Shown here piece after piece: positions 36,552 to 44,376 of a stretch of 64,000 nt of DNA; the stretch's first letter is position 1, and every line of letters begins with the position of its first letter. The position numbers and the translations under genes were made by a program. Under the pieces are notes generated by a model. It searched no databases. It saw only the letters and a program-made list of their open reading frames with translations, and was not told where the DNA came from. The DNA lies in the NCBI RefSeq assembly GCF_001570725.1, contig NZ_BCNV01000007.1, positions 1-64,000 of the forward strand. The letters are read 5' to 3'. Origin of the DNA: Paenibacillus amylolyticus. GTDB taxonomy: Bacteria; Bacillota; Bacilli; Paenibacillales; Paenibacillaceae.

Positions 36552-36565
36552 TGAAAGGGTTTACA
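36552..36565 (-). promoter_or_regulatory. Candidate cre site upstream of mglB
   Basis: Minus-strand TGTAAACCCTTTCA matches the CcpA consensus TGWAANCGNTNWCA at all but one position (C for G in the centre). Its location fits carbon catabolite repression of mglBAC. Confidence 0.55.
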
Positions 36566-36676
36566 TTAAATTCGAATACAATATCTTCACCTGTTTTATC
36601 GAAATCTTCCTCAAGTTAAGAAAATGGATTAATTTCATCATTCAGCATTCGTTTCGGCACTCGTTCCAGCATTGGT

Positions 36677-37846
36677 TCATTGTACAAAAGGAAACAGCAG
36701 CTTCTGGTTATCCATCCAGAACATATTGTCGGTGCTAACCAGCTTCGTCTCAAGTAGGACCCTAGCCTGTACCTGTTGATTTTTCAGCCGCGCAACGGCT
36801 TGCTTCAACCCCAGATAACCTGCACTATATCCATTCTGGACGATGAGATGATCGAAGACCCCTTCTTGCAATTGCTCCAGTTGCTGTTGTTCACTGCCGA
36901 ATCCAACAATCCTTACCTTGTCCGCAGATTTACGTCGATTCAGTTCATCGGCTGCTCCCAGTGAAGCCGGTTCCTGAAGAGTAATGAAGCCATCCACCTG
37001 CTGCTGATCCAGCAATTGCTTCGCAGTCTGCCAACATCCATCCCGGGTGTTACATATCGATTTGGGTTCCACTTGAATATTAGGATACTGGACCAAGGCT
37101 TCCATAACCCCCTGCTCTCTCTGAATCAAACCAGAATTAAGAGGGTCCGGACCCAACAAGGCAACACGCCCTTTCCCTTCCAACAGCTCCGCCATGGCCT
37201 GCCCTGCCTGCCGTCCAGCCTCCACATTATCCATGGAGATCACGCTGGTGATGCCTTTCACGGGAAATTCATCATTAAGCACAATGACCGGAACGATGGC
37301 TCCATCTGAATTCATTGCCTGCGCCTCCTGAACAATGTCGCTAAGCGCCTTCTCGCTCAAAGGATCGACTAATAGAGCTGATGCGCCCTGCTTCAGAGCC
37401 AATGCCGCGGCATCCACCTGAGCCTGCTCCCGCATACTGCGAGACAACGATCCATGGCCCGCATTGGCCTGCTTGACCTGTAACTGACTACCCACGGAGT
37501 CCGCAATGGCAGGCGTGTACATATTACCATCGGAAGGGTATGCCTCCACGTTCATCAGTTCCGCCCCGTTCTCTTTGGCAGCCGCTTCGGCACCAAGCCG
37601 GATGGCTTCCGCAAGCTCCCCTGTTCCAGCTGGCGTAATCAGCGCGATACGTGGCGGTACTGCCGTAGCATCGGGACTCGATAGACCACAGGCAGCGCAT
37701 AGCAGCAGACAGCAGTTTGCTGTCAGAGTTAACAATCGACGTTTCCAAATTCCAGAGAAGCTCGCACCAACCTTTTTCAAAAACGCACCGATGTTCAATC
37801 CTTCAACGCGATCGGCATCATTCCTATTAACTTGGTTGTCCGTCAT
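36677..37846 (-). CDS. Sugar-binding lipoprotein of a three-component sensor
   Basis: 389 residues. A 40-residue N-terminal region precedes a hydrophobic stretch ending in LCAACGLSS, a lipobox-type site, then a type I periplasmic-binding fold (PPRIALITPAGTGELAEAI, QGASALLVDPLSEKALSDIVQ, VISMDNVEAGRQAGQAM, RVALLGPD). It starts at ATG 37846 (AAGGAGGG eight bases upstream) and overlaps the yesM-like stop by 20 nt. Co-encoded with a YesM-type kinase and YesN-type regulator, it probably presents bound sugar to the kinase rather than feeding the transporter, as in XylFII-LytS systems. Confidence 0.82.
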   Translation of the reverse strand: MTDNQVNRNDADRVEGLNIGAFLKKVGASFSGIWKRRLLTLTANCCLLLCAACGLSSPDATAVPPRIALITPAGTGELAEAIRLGAEAAAKENGAELMNVEAYPSDGNMYTPAIADSVGSQLQVKQANAGHGSLSRSMREQAQVDAAALALKQGASALLVDPLSEKALSDIVQEAQAMNSDGAIVPVIVLNDEFPVKGITSVISMDNVEAGRQAGQAMAELLEGKGRVALLGPDPLNSGLIQREQGVMEALVQYPNIQVEPKSICNTRDGCWQTAKQLLDQQQVDGFITLQEPASLGAADELNRRKSADKVRIVGFGSEQQQLEQLQEGVFDHLIVQNGYSAGYLGLKQAVARLKNQQVQARVLLETKLVSTDNMFWMDNQKLLFPFVQ

Positions 37847-39650
37847 CAGGCTCGCCCTCCTTCTGCTGCGATTGAATGGGGATCCGCATCCAGACCGTGG
37901 TGCCTTCCTCCAGCTCACTTGCAAATTCAAGGCCGTATGCCTCCCCGTAATAAAGCCGAATTCGATCATGTACGTTGCGTACCGCTACGCCTGATCCTGC
38001 ACCGCTTTTGACAACCGGACTGCCACTTAATAACCCTGCCATCTGTTCTTCCGTCATACCGACCCCATTATCTGTAATACGAAACACCAACTTGTTGTCC
38101 TCGCGATAGACATCGATTTCAATACATCCCTCGTCCATGTGGTACTCGATGCCATGAACAATGGCGTTCTCAATCAGGGGTTGTAGCACCAGCTTTAATG
38201 TAAGGCATTCCAGGAGCGTATCATCGGCCTTAATCGTAAAGTTGAATTTGCGCTTGAACCTCATCTGCTGAATCGTCAAATAATGCTGCGCATGCTCCAG
38301 CTCTTCCCTGATCGTGATAATCGTTTTACCTTGACTGAGACTGATGCGGAACAAGCGCGAAAGAGACGTGATCATCGTGATCACTTCCTCATTACGGCTC
38401 ATGCCTACCATGCGAACCACGGAATTCAGCGTATTGTACAAAAAATGTGGATTAATCTGGGCCTGCAAGGCTTCCAGCTCCAGACGCCGCTTCTGTTCCT
38501 GTTCGTGGATGATCTCATCCATCAGGGTTCGGATTTTATTGACCATCAGGTTGAAGCGACGGGATAAACGTTCCACTTCCAGCGGCCCTTCAATAGGCAA
38601 CTCCACGTTGAAATCCCCGCGCTCTACTGCCTTCATCTTCCGTTCCATTCGCCGGATGGGGCGAGTCAGACTGGAGGAAAGAAACAGGGATACGAGAATG
38701 ACCAGCACCAGTACAACGACCAATACACGAATGAGATATCCGTTCACTTCCTGACGCGTTGTCATAATCTCATCCAGATAGGCAACACCGACGATTTTCC
38801 ACCCGATATTGGCAACGGACTTCACGGTATTCAGCCTTTTCTGTCCATCTGCTTCATCTTCGTAACTGCCGGAAGCCACTAAAGCCTGTTCGATATTCTC
38901 GCTTTTAAGTCCCATATACATCAATTGTTGCTGCGGATGGTACACGATATTGCCCGCACTCTCATCGATGATATACACGTATCCTCGTTGCCCCAGACTT
39001 ACCCGACGGCTCAGTTCATCCATCTGTTTGAAATTGATATCGACCAGCAGGATAACATGCCGATCCTGACCATTTTGCCGTATCGTTATGCCTTTGCTCA
39101 TGGAAACGACCCATTTATATGGGCCTGTGTACATGTTCTGAATATGAGGTAACGAGAAACTCAGATGATCCGGCACACGAAGTGCAGACTGAAACCACCC
39201 TTGTTGTGTCACATGGGCACTCGGTTTTAATTCGGCTGTAGGTCGGTTCTTGAGCAATTTCCCCGTGGAATCAAGTAGAGTAATCGAGATGATATCTTCA
39301 CGACTGCTGAGCAGTGTGTCAAGCTGTTTGTCCACCAGTTCCCCTTCCCATGTCCCGTCACGCAACATGTGTTCCTCAATGGCACGGTATAGATGCGACA
39401 TACTGCGGACGTAATCCTCCAGGTTATAACTGACCTGATCCACAATCTGTCTCGTCGTCAGTTCCGCACTTCGCTCGGCAGCCTGCGTGAACTTGTCATG
39501 CAGAAGCATCGCCATGATGGTCAGCACCAAGACAATGAAAACGGAAAAGGACCACGTAATAATAAACCGGATACTGCTGACTCTGGACGAACGCAGACGA
39601 GAGCGCAATTGAAGTCCCAAGAACTTCACCCATCTGGACAAGAACTTCAT
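37827..39650 (-). CDS. YesM-type sensor histidine kinase
   Basis: 607 residues. Membrane segments at about 30-50 and 303-325 flank a dCache-type extracellular domain, then HAMP (RPIRRMERKMKAVERGDFNVELP) and the His_kinase region LQAQINPHFLYNTLNSVVRM with its phospho-acceptor His, and an HATPase domain (LQPLIENAIVHGIE, ITDNGVGM). This is the LytS/YesM class. ATGA-type overlap with the regulator upstream. It is placed between the regulator and the binding lipoprotein, and likely senses extracellular sugar and controls mglBAC. Confidence 0.9.
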   Translation of the reverse strand: MKFLSRWVKFLGLQLRSRLRSSRVSSIRFIITWSFSVFIVLVLTIMAMLLHDKFTQAAERSAELTTRQIVDQVSYNLEDYVRSMSHLYRAIEEHMLRDGTWEGELVDKQLDTLLSSREDIISITLLDSTGKLLKNRPTAELKPSAHVTQQGWFQSALRVPDHLSFSLPHIQNMYTGPYKWVVSMSKGITIRQNGQDRHVILLVDINFKQMDELSRRVSLGQRGYVYIIDESAGNIVYHPQQQLMYMGLKSENIEQALVASGSYEDEADGQKRLNTVKSVANIGWKIVGVAYLDEIMTTRQEVNGYLIRVLVVVLVLVILVSLFLSSSLTRPIRRMERKMKAVERGDFNVELPIEGPLEVERLSRRFNLMVNKIRTLMDEIIHEQEQKRRLELEALQAQINPHFLYNTLNSVVRMVGMSRNEEVITMITSLSRLFRISLSQGKTIITIREELEHAQHYLTIQQMRFKRKFNFTIKADDTLLECLTLKLVLQPLIENAIVHGIEYHMDEGCIEIDVYREDNKLVFRITDNGVGMTEEQMAGLLSGSPVVKSGAGSGVAVRNVHDRIRLYYGEAYGLEFASELEEGTTVWMRIPIQSQQKEGEPDDGQPS

Positions 39651-41380
39651 CGGATTGAACCTTCATTTGCTGCCTGGGAAGCCTGTTTACGATATTCTTT
39701 GGGCGAGACGCCAATATGTTTTTTGAAACAAAAACTGAAATAATTCGGTTCGGCAAAGCCCACCTGCTCCGCAATCTGAAACGACTTCAGCTCAGTCGAG
39801 CGAAGCAGTTCACGCGCTGCCTCCATTCGGATCTGCATCAGGTACTGCAGGAAGGTAAGTTGCACCTCTTTTTTGAAAATGCCACAAAAATAACCGGAGC
39901 TGATGTGCAAATGCCCGCACACCTTCTGAATGGACAGATCCGGGTCGGCATAATGCTCTTTGGTGAAGACTAACGCCTGCTCAACAATATCTTTGTATAC
40001 ATGCTGGCGTCCGCTCGCAATGCGATGTTGCACGAGTAGACAGACCTCCTGTACCTTCTTCTGTGCCTCAGTGAGTCCCGGCAGTCGGAACAAATCCGCA
40101 TACAACTGGAACCCTGCACCAAAGATGTCTTCCATCGCTTCTCCTGATGCCTGTGCTGCCTTCCATACTGTTGTTAATACTTCAATTAAATAGAGCTGAA
40201 TATCACTTCGCCCGTGTTCCACGGTAATTTCCCGGAAAATGATCGCCAGTGCTTCCTCCAGCTCTGCTTGTGTACCTGCCTTCAGGCATCGTGTCAGCGT
40301 CTGTTGCTTCAATTCGTCGAACCGCAGCTTGCCCGCCGTCTGTCGCTCTACGTCCGCAATGTATATGATTGAATCCGTCCCGGGCACAAGCCGATAATCC
40401 AACGCCAGCAGGGCATCTTCATAGGCATGATTCACATCCGCGAGTGTATCCACAATCTGACCAGAGCCCACCGTAGCCGGGATACGTAAATAGTGGTTGA
40501 TGCTGCGCATCACATTTTCCAATGCCTTCTGTTGCCGCTTCGCTCCATCTGTACCGCCCGTGCGATCCACATAGAGCAGGACAATCGTCTCCTGATGCAT
40601 AAAGGCATGACCAGCCCCATGCTCCGCCCAAACTTCTGCCGCAATGTTAAGTGCAGCAAAGCGTTTCAGTTCAGCATCCTCAGATTGACGCAAGGAACCT
40701 CCGGGATTGAATATCTCAGACTGACCCGCTTCCTCAGATGTTGCTTGGTTATGTCGCTGTGGAGACTCGTTGAATACGCCCTCTGGCTTCTCTTTCTGTA
40801 CATCTCCATCCATGTGCAGTGTCAATACAGACACCCCATAGCGTTCTCCTATCAGATCCAATCCGCATTGTTTGGCTTTACTATGAATATATGTCGAGGA
40901 TTTCTGCCGATGGAGCAAGGTCGCCATCAGATCTGCCTGTAGTAAAGGCAAGCTGGTGTGATAGTGCTCACGCAGTTGCTGTACATCTTCACGCTCAGCG
41001 ACTTCAGCCGCCATCTGGGCGCGCAGTCTTGTAAGCAATTCCGTGAGATGCCCTGCCGAGAACGGCTTCAGCAGATATTCATCCACACTAAGGGAGATCG
41101 CTTGCCGGGCATAATCAAATTCATCATATCCAGTCAAAATGACCACCTTCACAAGTGGATTGCGTCTCCTCAATCTTTGGGCGAGTTCCAGACCATTCAT
41201 GAACGGCATGCTGATATCGGTCACCACAATATCCGGCTCTACCCGTTCCGCCATCTCCAATGCTTCCCGCCCATTCTCCGCCAAACCAACTATCCGCAGA
41301 TCGAGCGCTTCCCAATCGACCTCTACAACCAATCCTTCGCGCACATCTTCTTCATCATCCACCAGCAGTACCCGGTACAC
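39647..41380 (-). CDS. YesN-type response regulator (receiver plus AraC HTH)
   Basis: 577 residues. The receiver domain (1-120; VLLVDDEEDVREGLVV, phospho-acceptor in DIVVTDISMPFMNG, KPFSAGHL) is followed by a long middle region and a C-terminal AraC double helix-turn-helix (DLSIQKVCGHLHISSGYFCGIF, IAEQVGFAEPNYFSFCFKKHIGVSPKEYR). I choose the GTG at 41380, eight bases after GGGAGGA; the in-frame codon at 41440 has no site. First gene of yesN-yesM-lipoprotein. Its probable target is the mglB promoter just downstream. Confidence 0.9.
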   Translation of the reverse strand: MYRVLLVDDEEDVREGLVVEVDWEALDLRIVGLAENGREALEMAERVEPDIVVTDISMPFMNGLELAQRLRRRNPLVKVVILTGYDEFDYARQAISLSVDEYLLKPFSAGHLTELLTRLRAQMAAEVAEREDVQQLREHYHTSLPLLQADLMATLLHRQKSSTYIHSKAKQCGLDLIGERYGVSVLTLHMDGDVQKEKPEGVFNESPQRHNQATSEEAGQSEIFNPGGSLRQSEDAELKRFAALNIAAEVWAEHGAGHAFMHQETIVLLYVDRTGGTDGAKRQQKALENVMRSINHYLRIPATVGSGQIVDTLADVNHAYEDALLALDYRLVPGTDSIIYIADVERQTAGKLRFDELKQQTLTRCLKAGTQAELEEALAIIFREITVEHGRSDIQLYLIEVLTTVWKAAQASGEAMEDIFGAGFQLYADLFRLPGLTEAQKKVQEVCLLVQHRIASGRQHVYKDIVEQALVFTKEHYADPDLSIQKVCGHLHISSGYFCGIFKKEVQLTFLQYLMQIRMEAARELLRSTELKSFQIAEQVGFAEPNYFSFCFKKHIGVSPKEYRKQASQAANEGSIR

Positions 41381-41534
41381 GATCGGATTCCTCCCTTTTA
41401 TGACAGGCCTTCTGCCCCAGCAATTAATAATATGTAGCACTGTGTAACATTTGGTTTCTATTGCTCACGGGATTATGCAAAAATACAAAGTGCTCCTGAT
41501 GATACGTCTCGAGGTTGCCATCATAATATACAAT

Positions 41535-41561
41535 ATTATACGAGATATGTAATCGCTTTCT
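41535..41561 (-). promoter_or_regulatory. Candidate promoter and cre site upstream of the YesN gene
   Basis: A minus-strand -10 TATAAT lies at 41535-41540. Bases 41548-41561, TGTAATCGCTTTCT, match the cre consensus TGWAANCGNTNWCA at 13 of 14 positions and fall between the -10 and the expected -35, an ideal place for CcpA repression. ATAATAT-TGT-ATATTAT around the -10 is a perfect palindrome. The rest of 41441-41729 holds no gene. Confidence 0.55.
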
Positions 41562-41729
41562 TCATTAGAGGTGAGGCAACCCTGACGGGCAGTCTCCTAT
41601 ATAACATGTTAAGGATAGTATATGAATGCTAAGGGTAGGTTAAAGTAATACAAACACGGAAAATTTCGAAGTACTTCTAAATAAGAGGAGTTATGATTCT
41701 AATTATAATTTCAATCCTTCATTCTAGTT

Positions 41730-42620
41730 TCAACGGTGATTTGTACTCAATGCTTTAACATAAATCATTGTCGTATCAGGATTGGTATGTCCCATCATTT
41801 CCGCCAAACGGTGCAGCGGCGTATGCTCTGCCATGGCGTAGCCAAAACGATGACGCAGGTCGTGTGAACTCAGTCCTTCCAGCCCTGCTGCAATCATTAC
41901 CTTTTTAATTAAATGGCGCAGTGCTCTCTCTGTTAAACGATCATTTGTCTTCTCTGAAGGAAAAAGGTAAGAACTATCGGTAGTCAGACCGGCTAAATAC
42001 TGATTCAATATGACAACACACTGCATATTCAAAGGAATCTTTCGCTGCCCGTTGCGCTTGTCGGCTCTTACTGTCAGGTGACCACTTCGTCTACCAAGCT
42101 CGATATCTTGAGGCGTGAGGTTGCATACCTCCATCGTCCGCAAGCCTGTGTGAAACATAAGGGTCAGGATGGTCTGATCACGAAGGGAGTTCCCATACTC
42201 CACTGCCGTGATGAACGATTGTTCTTCTTCGACTGTCATTCGGCGTGGGCTGACTTTGTCTTCCGGAATGAATTTCAATGCTTTGGAAGGATCCTGACTG
42301 AGCCTTGATTCCAAGACAGCCCATTTGAAAAAACGTTTCAACGTAATTAATCTCCGGTTAATGGTAGCCGGCTTCAATAGCATAACTTTGTGTGCATCTT
42401 CACGATAATTGACTAAGGTGGGTGTATCCACATCTTCAATTCGAAGTGCGAATTCTTCGCCGAGCATGGTGCTTTCCTTGTACCATTCGATAAAGTGCTT
42501 CAGATCACTTGCGTATTCCTTCACGGTTTTGGGATGCAAATCTCCCTCATTGGCAAGCATATGTACGAATTCCTCTATCGTCGGTTCCCGCTGCACCGAA
42601 ATCCCTGATGACTGATTCAT
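41730..42620 (-). CDS. Tyrosine recombinase/integrase (XerD-like)
   Basis: 296 residues. The N-terminal SAM-like core-binding domain (FVHMLANEGDLHPKTVKEYASDLKHFIEWY) is followed by a catalytic domain with all the expected residues: Arg in HTGLRTMEVCNL, Lys in VRADKRNGQRKIPL, H-x-x-R in HDLRHRFG, His in GHTNPDTT and the nucleophile Tyr in MIYVKA. Complete, with GGAGG upstream. No phage or transposon genes adjoin it, so a chromosomal XerC/D-like or stand-alone recombinase is likelier than a prophage integrase. Two 12-bp direct repeats lie in its promoter. Confidence 0.88.
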   Translation of the reverse strand: MNQSSGISVQREPTIEEFVHMLANEGDLHPKTVKEYASDLKHFIEWYKESTMLGEEFALRIEDVDTPTLVNYREDAHKVMLLKPATINRRLITLKRFFKWAVLESRLSQDPSKALKFIPEDKVSPRRMTVEEEQSFITAVEYGNSLRDQTILTLMFHTGLRTMEVCNLTPQDIELGRRSGHLTVRADKRNGQRKIPLNMQCVVILNQYLAGLTTDSSYLFPSEKTNDRLTERALRHLIKKVMIAAGLEGLSSHDLRHRFGYAMAEHTPLHRLAEMMGHTNPDTTMIYVKALSTNHR

Positions 42621-42648
42621 TAGAAAATACCTCCAAATCTTGACTTAT

Positions 42649-42698
42649 ATTAGCGGACATGGTATTATCATATTAATCGATACATTAGCGGACATCAA
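42649..42698 (-). promoter_or_regulatory. Recombinase promoter with paired 12-bp direct repeats
   Basis: ATTAGCGGACAT occurs at 42649-42660 and 42684-42695. On the minus strand -35 TTGATG (42693-42698) and -10 TAATAT (42670-42675) are 17 bases apart, so one repeat overlaps the -35 and the other the start of transcription. The repeats could be a repressor site or recombinase binding sites. Confidence 0.6.
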
Positions 42699-42788
42699 GT
42701 CTGTGGTTTAAATGCACCAGGTGAGTGTCAATTTTAATTTATACTCGTCATAATGATCGGCTAAAAACTTATTTTTTGGAGGAATCAC

Positions 42789-42989
42789 ATGCAAACAGGT
42801 ACAGTTAAATGGTTCAACGCGGATAAAGGATTCGGCTTTATCGAAACTGAAGAAGGAACAGACGTATTCGTTCATTTCAGTGCAATTCAAGGTGAAGGTT
42901 ACAAATCTTTGGACGAAGGTCAACGCGTTCAATTTGAAGTAACTCAAGGTAACCGTGGACCACAAGCTGAGAACGTTACTAAACTTTAA
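42789..42989 (+). CDS. Cold shock protein (CspB type)
   Basis: 66-residue OB-fold RNA/single-stranded DNA-binding protein. MQTGTVKWFNADKGFGFIE carries RNP-1 (KGFGFIE) and DVFVHFSAI carries RNP-2. ATG preceded by TGGAGG at about nine bases. The upstream region back to the recombinase promoter (about 90 nt) probably contains a long, folded 5' leader as in other csp genes. Single gene with its own terminator. Confidence 0.97.
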   Translation: MQTGTVKWFNADKGFGFIETEEGTDVFVHFSAIQGEGYKSLDEGQRVQFEVTQGNRGPQAENVTKL

Positions 42990-42996
42990 TTATATG

Positions 42997-43031
42997 AAAG
43001 CTGCCTTATTAATAAGGCAGCTTTTTATTTA
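42997..43031 (+). terminator. Terminator after the cold shock gene
   Basis: Perfect stem AAAGCTGCCTTATT / AATAAGGCAGCTTT with no extra loop bases beyond the turn, followed by a T-run. Confidence 0.9.
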
Positions 43032-43094
43032 CACATATGTCGCACAGTTAAAGAAAAGATTTCACATCCCAAGAATGAAAGCGAGGTTTTCCCC

Positions 43095-43367
43095 ATGGAT
43101 AAAGAACAATTGATCACAGAAGTAGCCAAGGCTGGCGGTTTCTCCAAGAAGAATGCTGAAAAAGCTGTAACCGTTGTACTGGACTCGATTCTCGAAGCTC
43201 TCAAAGAAGGTAAAGAAGTTCAACTGGTTGGATTCGGGAAATTTGAAGTACAAAAGCGTGAAGCAAGAACGGGAAGAAGTCGCAAAACAGGCAAAGAAAT
43301 TCAACTACCTGCAGGTAAAGTTCCTGTATTCACAGCAGGCTTAAGCATGAAAGAAGCTTTAAATTAA
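43095..43367 (+). CDS. hbs: DNA-binding protein HU
   Basis: 90-residue histone-like protein of standard length. MDKEQLITEVAKAGGFSKKNAEKAV, then the conserved GFGKFEVQKREARTGRSRKTGKEIQLPA arm that wraps DNA (given here as known motifs GFGKFEV and ARTGR). GAGG precedes the ATG by eight bases. A paralogue of the main hbs gene is possible, since Paenibacillus genomes often carry more than one. Confidence 0.95.
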   Translation: MDKEQLITEVAKAGGFSKKNAEKAVTVVLDSILEALKEGKEVQLVGFGKFEVQKREARTGRSRKTGKEIQLPAGKVPVFTAGLSMKEALN

Positions 43368-43420
43368 ACAACGCAACAACCCATTGAAAAGAGGTTTTTA
43401 TTCAAACACACAATGATAAT

Positions 43421-43573
43421 ATGGATTTAAATGTCGTGTTTACTACCGTTGATGATATCATTAACTTTTATTCAGGTAAGCAGACCAACCCGGATCATAC
43501 AGAAGATCACACTCATTCTAAGCCCCCATCATCAACAACGTCTGATTGTACACTACGACCACCCACCCGCTAA
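43421..43573 (+). CDS. Possible 50-residue protein or gene remnant
   Basis: An open frame from ATG 43421 to TAA 43571 gives a peptide starting MDLNVVFTTVDDIINFYSG and ending in a His/Pro/Thr-rich tail. The first 20 residues look protein-like. No ribosome binding site sits at proper distance (the nearest GAGG is about 28 bases away), so this may be a remnant. The remainder of 43368-43697 holds only the terminator at 43600. Confidence 0.25.
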   Translation: MDLNVVFTTVDDIINFYSGKQTNPDHTEDHTHSKPPSSTTSDCTLRPPTR

Positions 43574-43599
43574 ACTAACATTTCATCTTGGACAACAGA

Positions 43600-43640
43600 A
43601 GGCCCTGATCCGCTCAAAACGGTCCAGGGCCTGATTTGCT
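43600..43640 (+). terminator. Hairpin downstream of hbs
   Basis: AGGCCCTG (43600-43607) pairs with CAGGGCCT (43625-43632) with an inner GATCCG/CGGTC stem; the tail GATTTGCTTGG is only moderately T-rich. Confidence 0.6.
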
Positions 43641-43697
43641 TGGAAGCCGGCTCCGTCAGGAACCCGCCATTTTCTTATCTTCTTTTTCACACCTATC

Positions 43698-44342
43698 TTA
43701 CTTACTGTTCAGAAGTTCGCGCAGTGTCTGGGAATCATATGTAGAGACAAGACGTTCCAGATGAGTATCCAGCCACTCCTCATCCTGATTCCACCACTTC
43801 AATTCCAGCAGGAGCGCAATCGTTTCTTCATCAAAGCGCTTTTTGATAGTCTTGGCTGGATTACCACCAACAATCGTATACGGTTCAATGTCCTTCACAA
43901 CGGTTGAATTGGAGGCAACAATCGCACCATCTCCGATCGTGACACCAGGCATGATCGTCACATGTTGTCCGAGCCAGACATCGTTCCCCAGTACCGTATC
44001 CCCCTTATATGGAAGCTGCTCCAGTGTAGGTGTCACGCGCTCCCATCCGCCACCGAAAATGTTGAACGGATAAGTCGTCATGCCCTCCATCCGATGATTT
44101 GCGCCATTCATAATGAATGTCACACCTTCCGCAATTGCACAGAAATTGCCGATCACCAGGCGATCACCAATAAAGTCATAATGATGCTGTATCCGGTCAT
44201 AGAACTGCTCTGGGGGATTCGTGTTATCGCTATAATACGTATAATCACCGATGTCCACGTTGGAACGCGGCGGCAGGTTTTGAATGTAACATACCGTAGG
44301 GATATTCTCGTTCGGGAAAAGTTTTGTTTTATCAGGGGCCAT
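43698..44342 (-). CDS. Vat/CatB-type xenobiotic O-acetyltransferase
   Basis: 214 residues, the usual length for the left-handed beta-helix acetyltransferases that include Vat (streptogramin A) and CatB (chloramphenicol) enzymes. Signature VDIGDYTYYSD, FIGDRLVIGNFCAIAEGVTFIMNGANHRM (catalytic His in ANHRM), YPFNIFGGGWE, GNDVWLGQHVTIMPGVTIGDGAIV and the late VGGNPAKTIKKRF. ATG 44342 is seven bases after AAAGGAGGG; a longer start at 44423 would run into the chemoreceptor gene. It lies 34 nt behind that gene and may be co-transcribed. Whether it gives antibiotic resistance is not known from the sequence. Confidence 0.88.
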   Translation of the reverse strand: MAPDKTKLFPNENIPTVCYIQNLPPRSNVDIGDYTYYSDNTNPPEQFYDRIQHHYDFIGDRLVIGNFCAIAEGVTFIMNGANHRMEGMTTYPFNIFGGGWERVTPTLEQLPYKGDTVLGNDVWLGQHVTIMPGVTIGDGAIVASNSTVVKDIEPYTIVGGNPAKTIKKRFDEETIALLLELKWWNQDEEWLDTHLERLVSTYDSQTLRELLNSK

Positions 44343-44376
44343 ACGAAGTCCCTCCTTTTCCCTATTGTAACAGATA

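Noticed and set aside
41513..41581. GGTTGCC / GGCAACC 7-bp inverted pair around the YesN promoter, considered as a riboswitch
   Set aside because: The match is short, and the sequence fits no riboswitch consensus I know.
41730..42620. Prophage or integrative element marked by the recombinase
   Set aside because: Flanking genes are housekeeping or regulatory, with no phage, relaxase or transposase genes and no matching attachment repeats at a distance.
43431..43634. 67-codon frame after hbs
   Set aside because: Runs into the terminator stem and has no ribosome binding site; another frame (43421-43573) is slightly more plausible.
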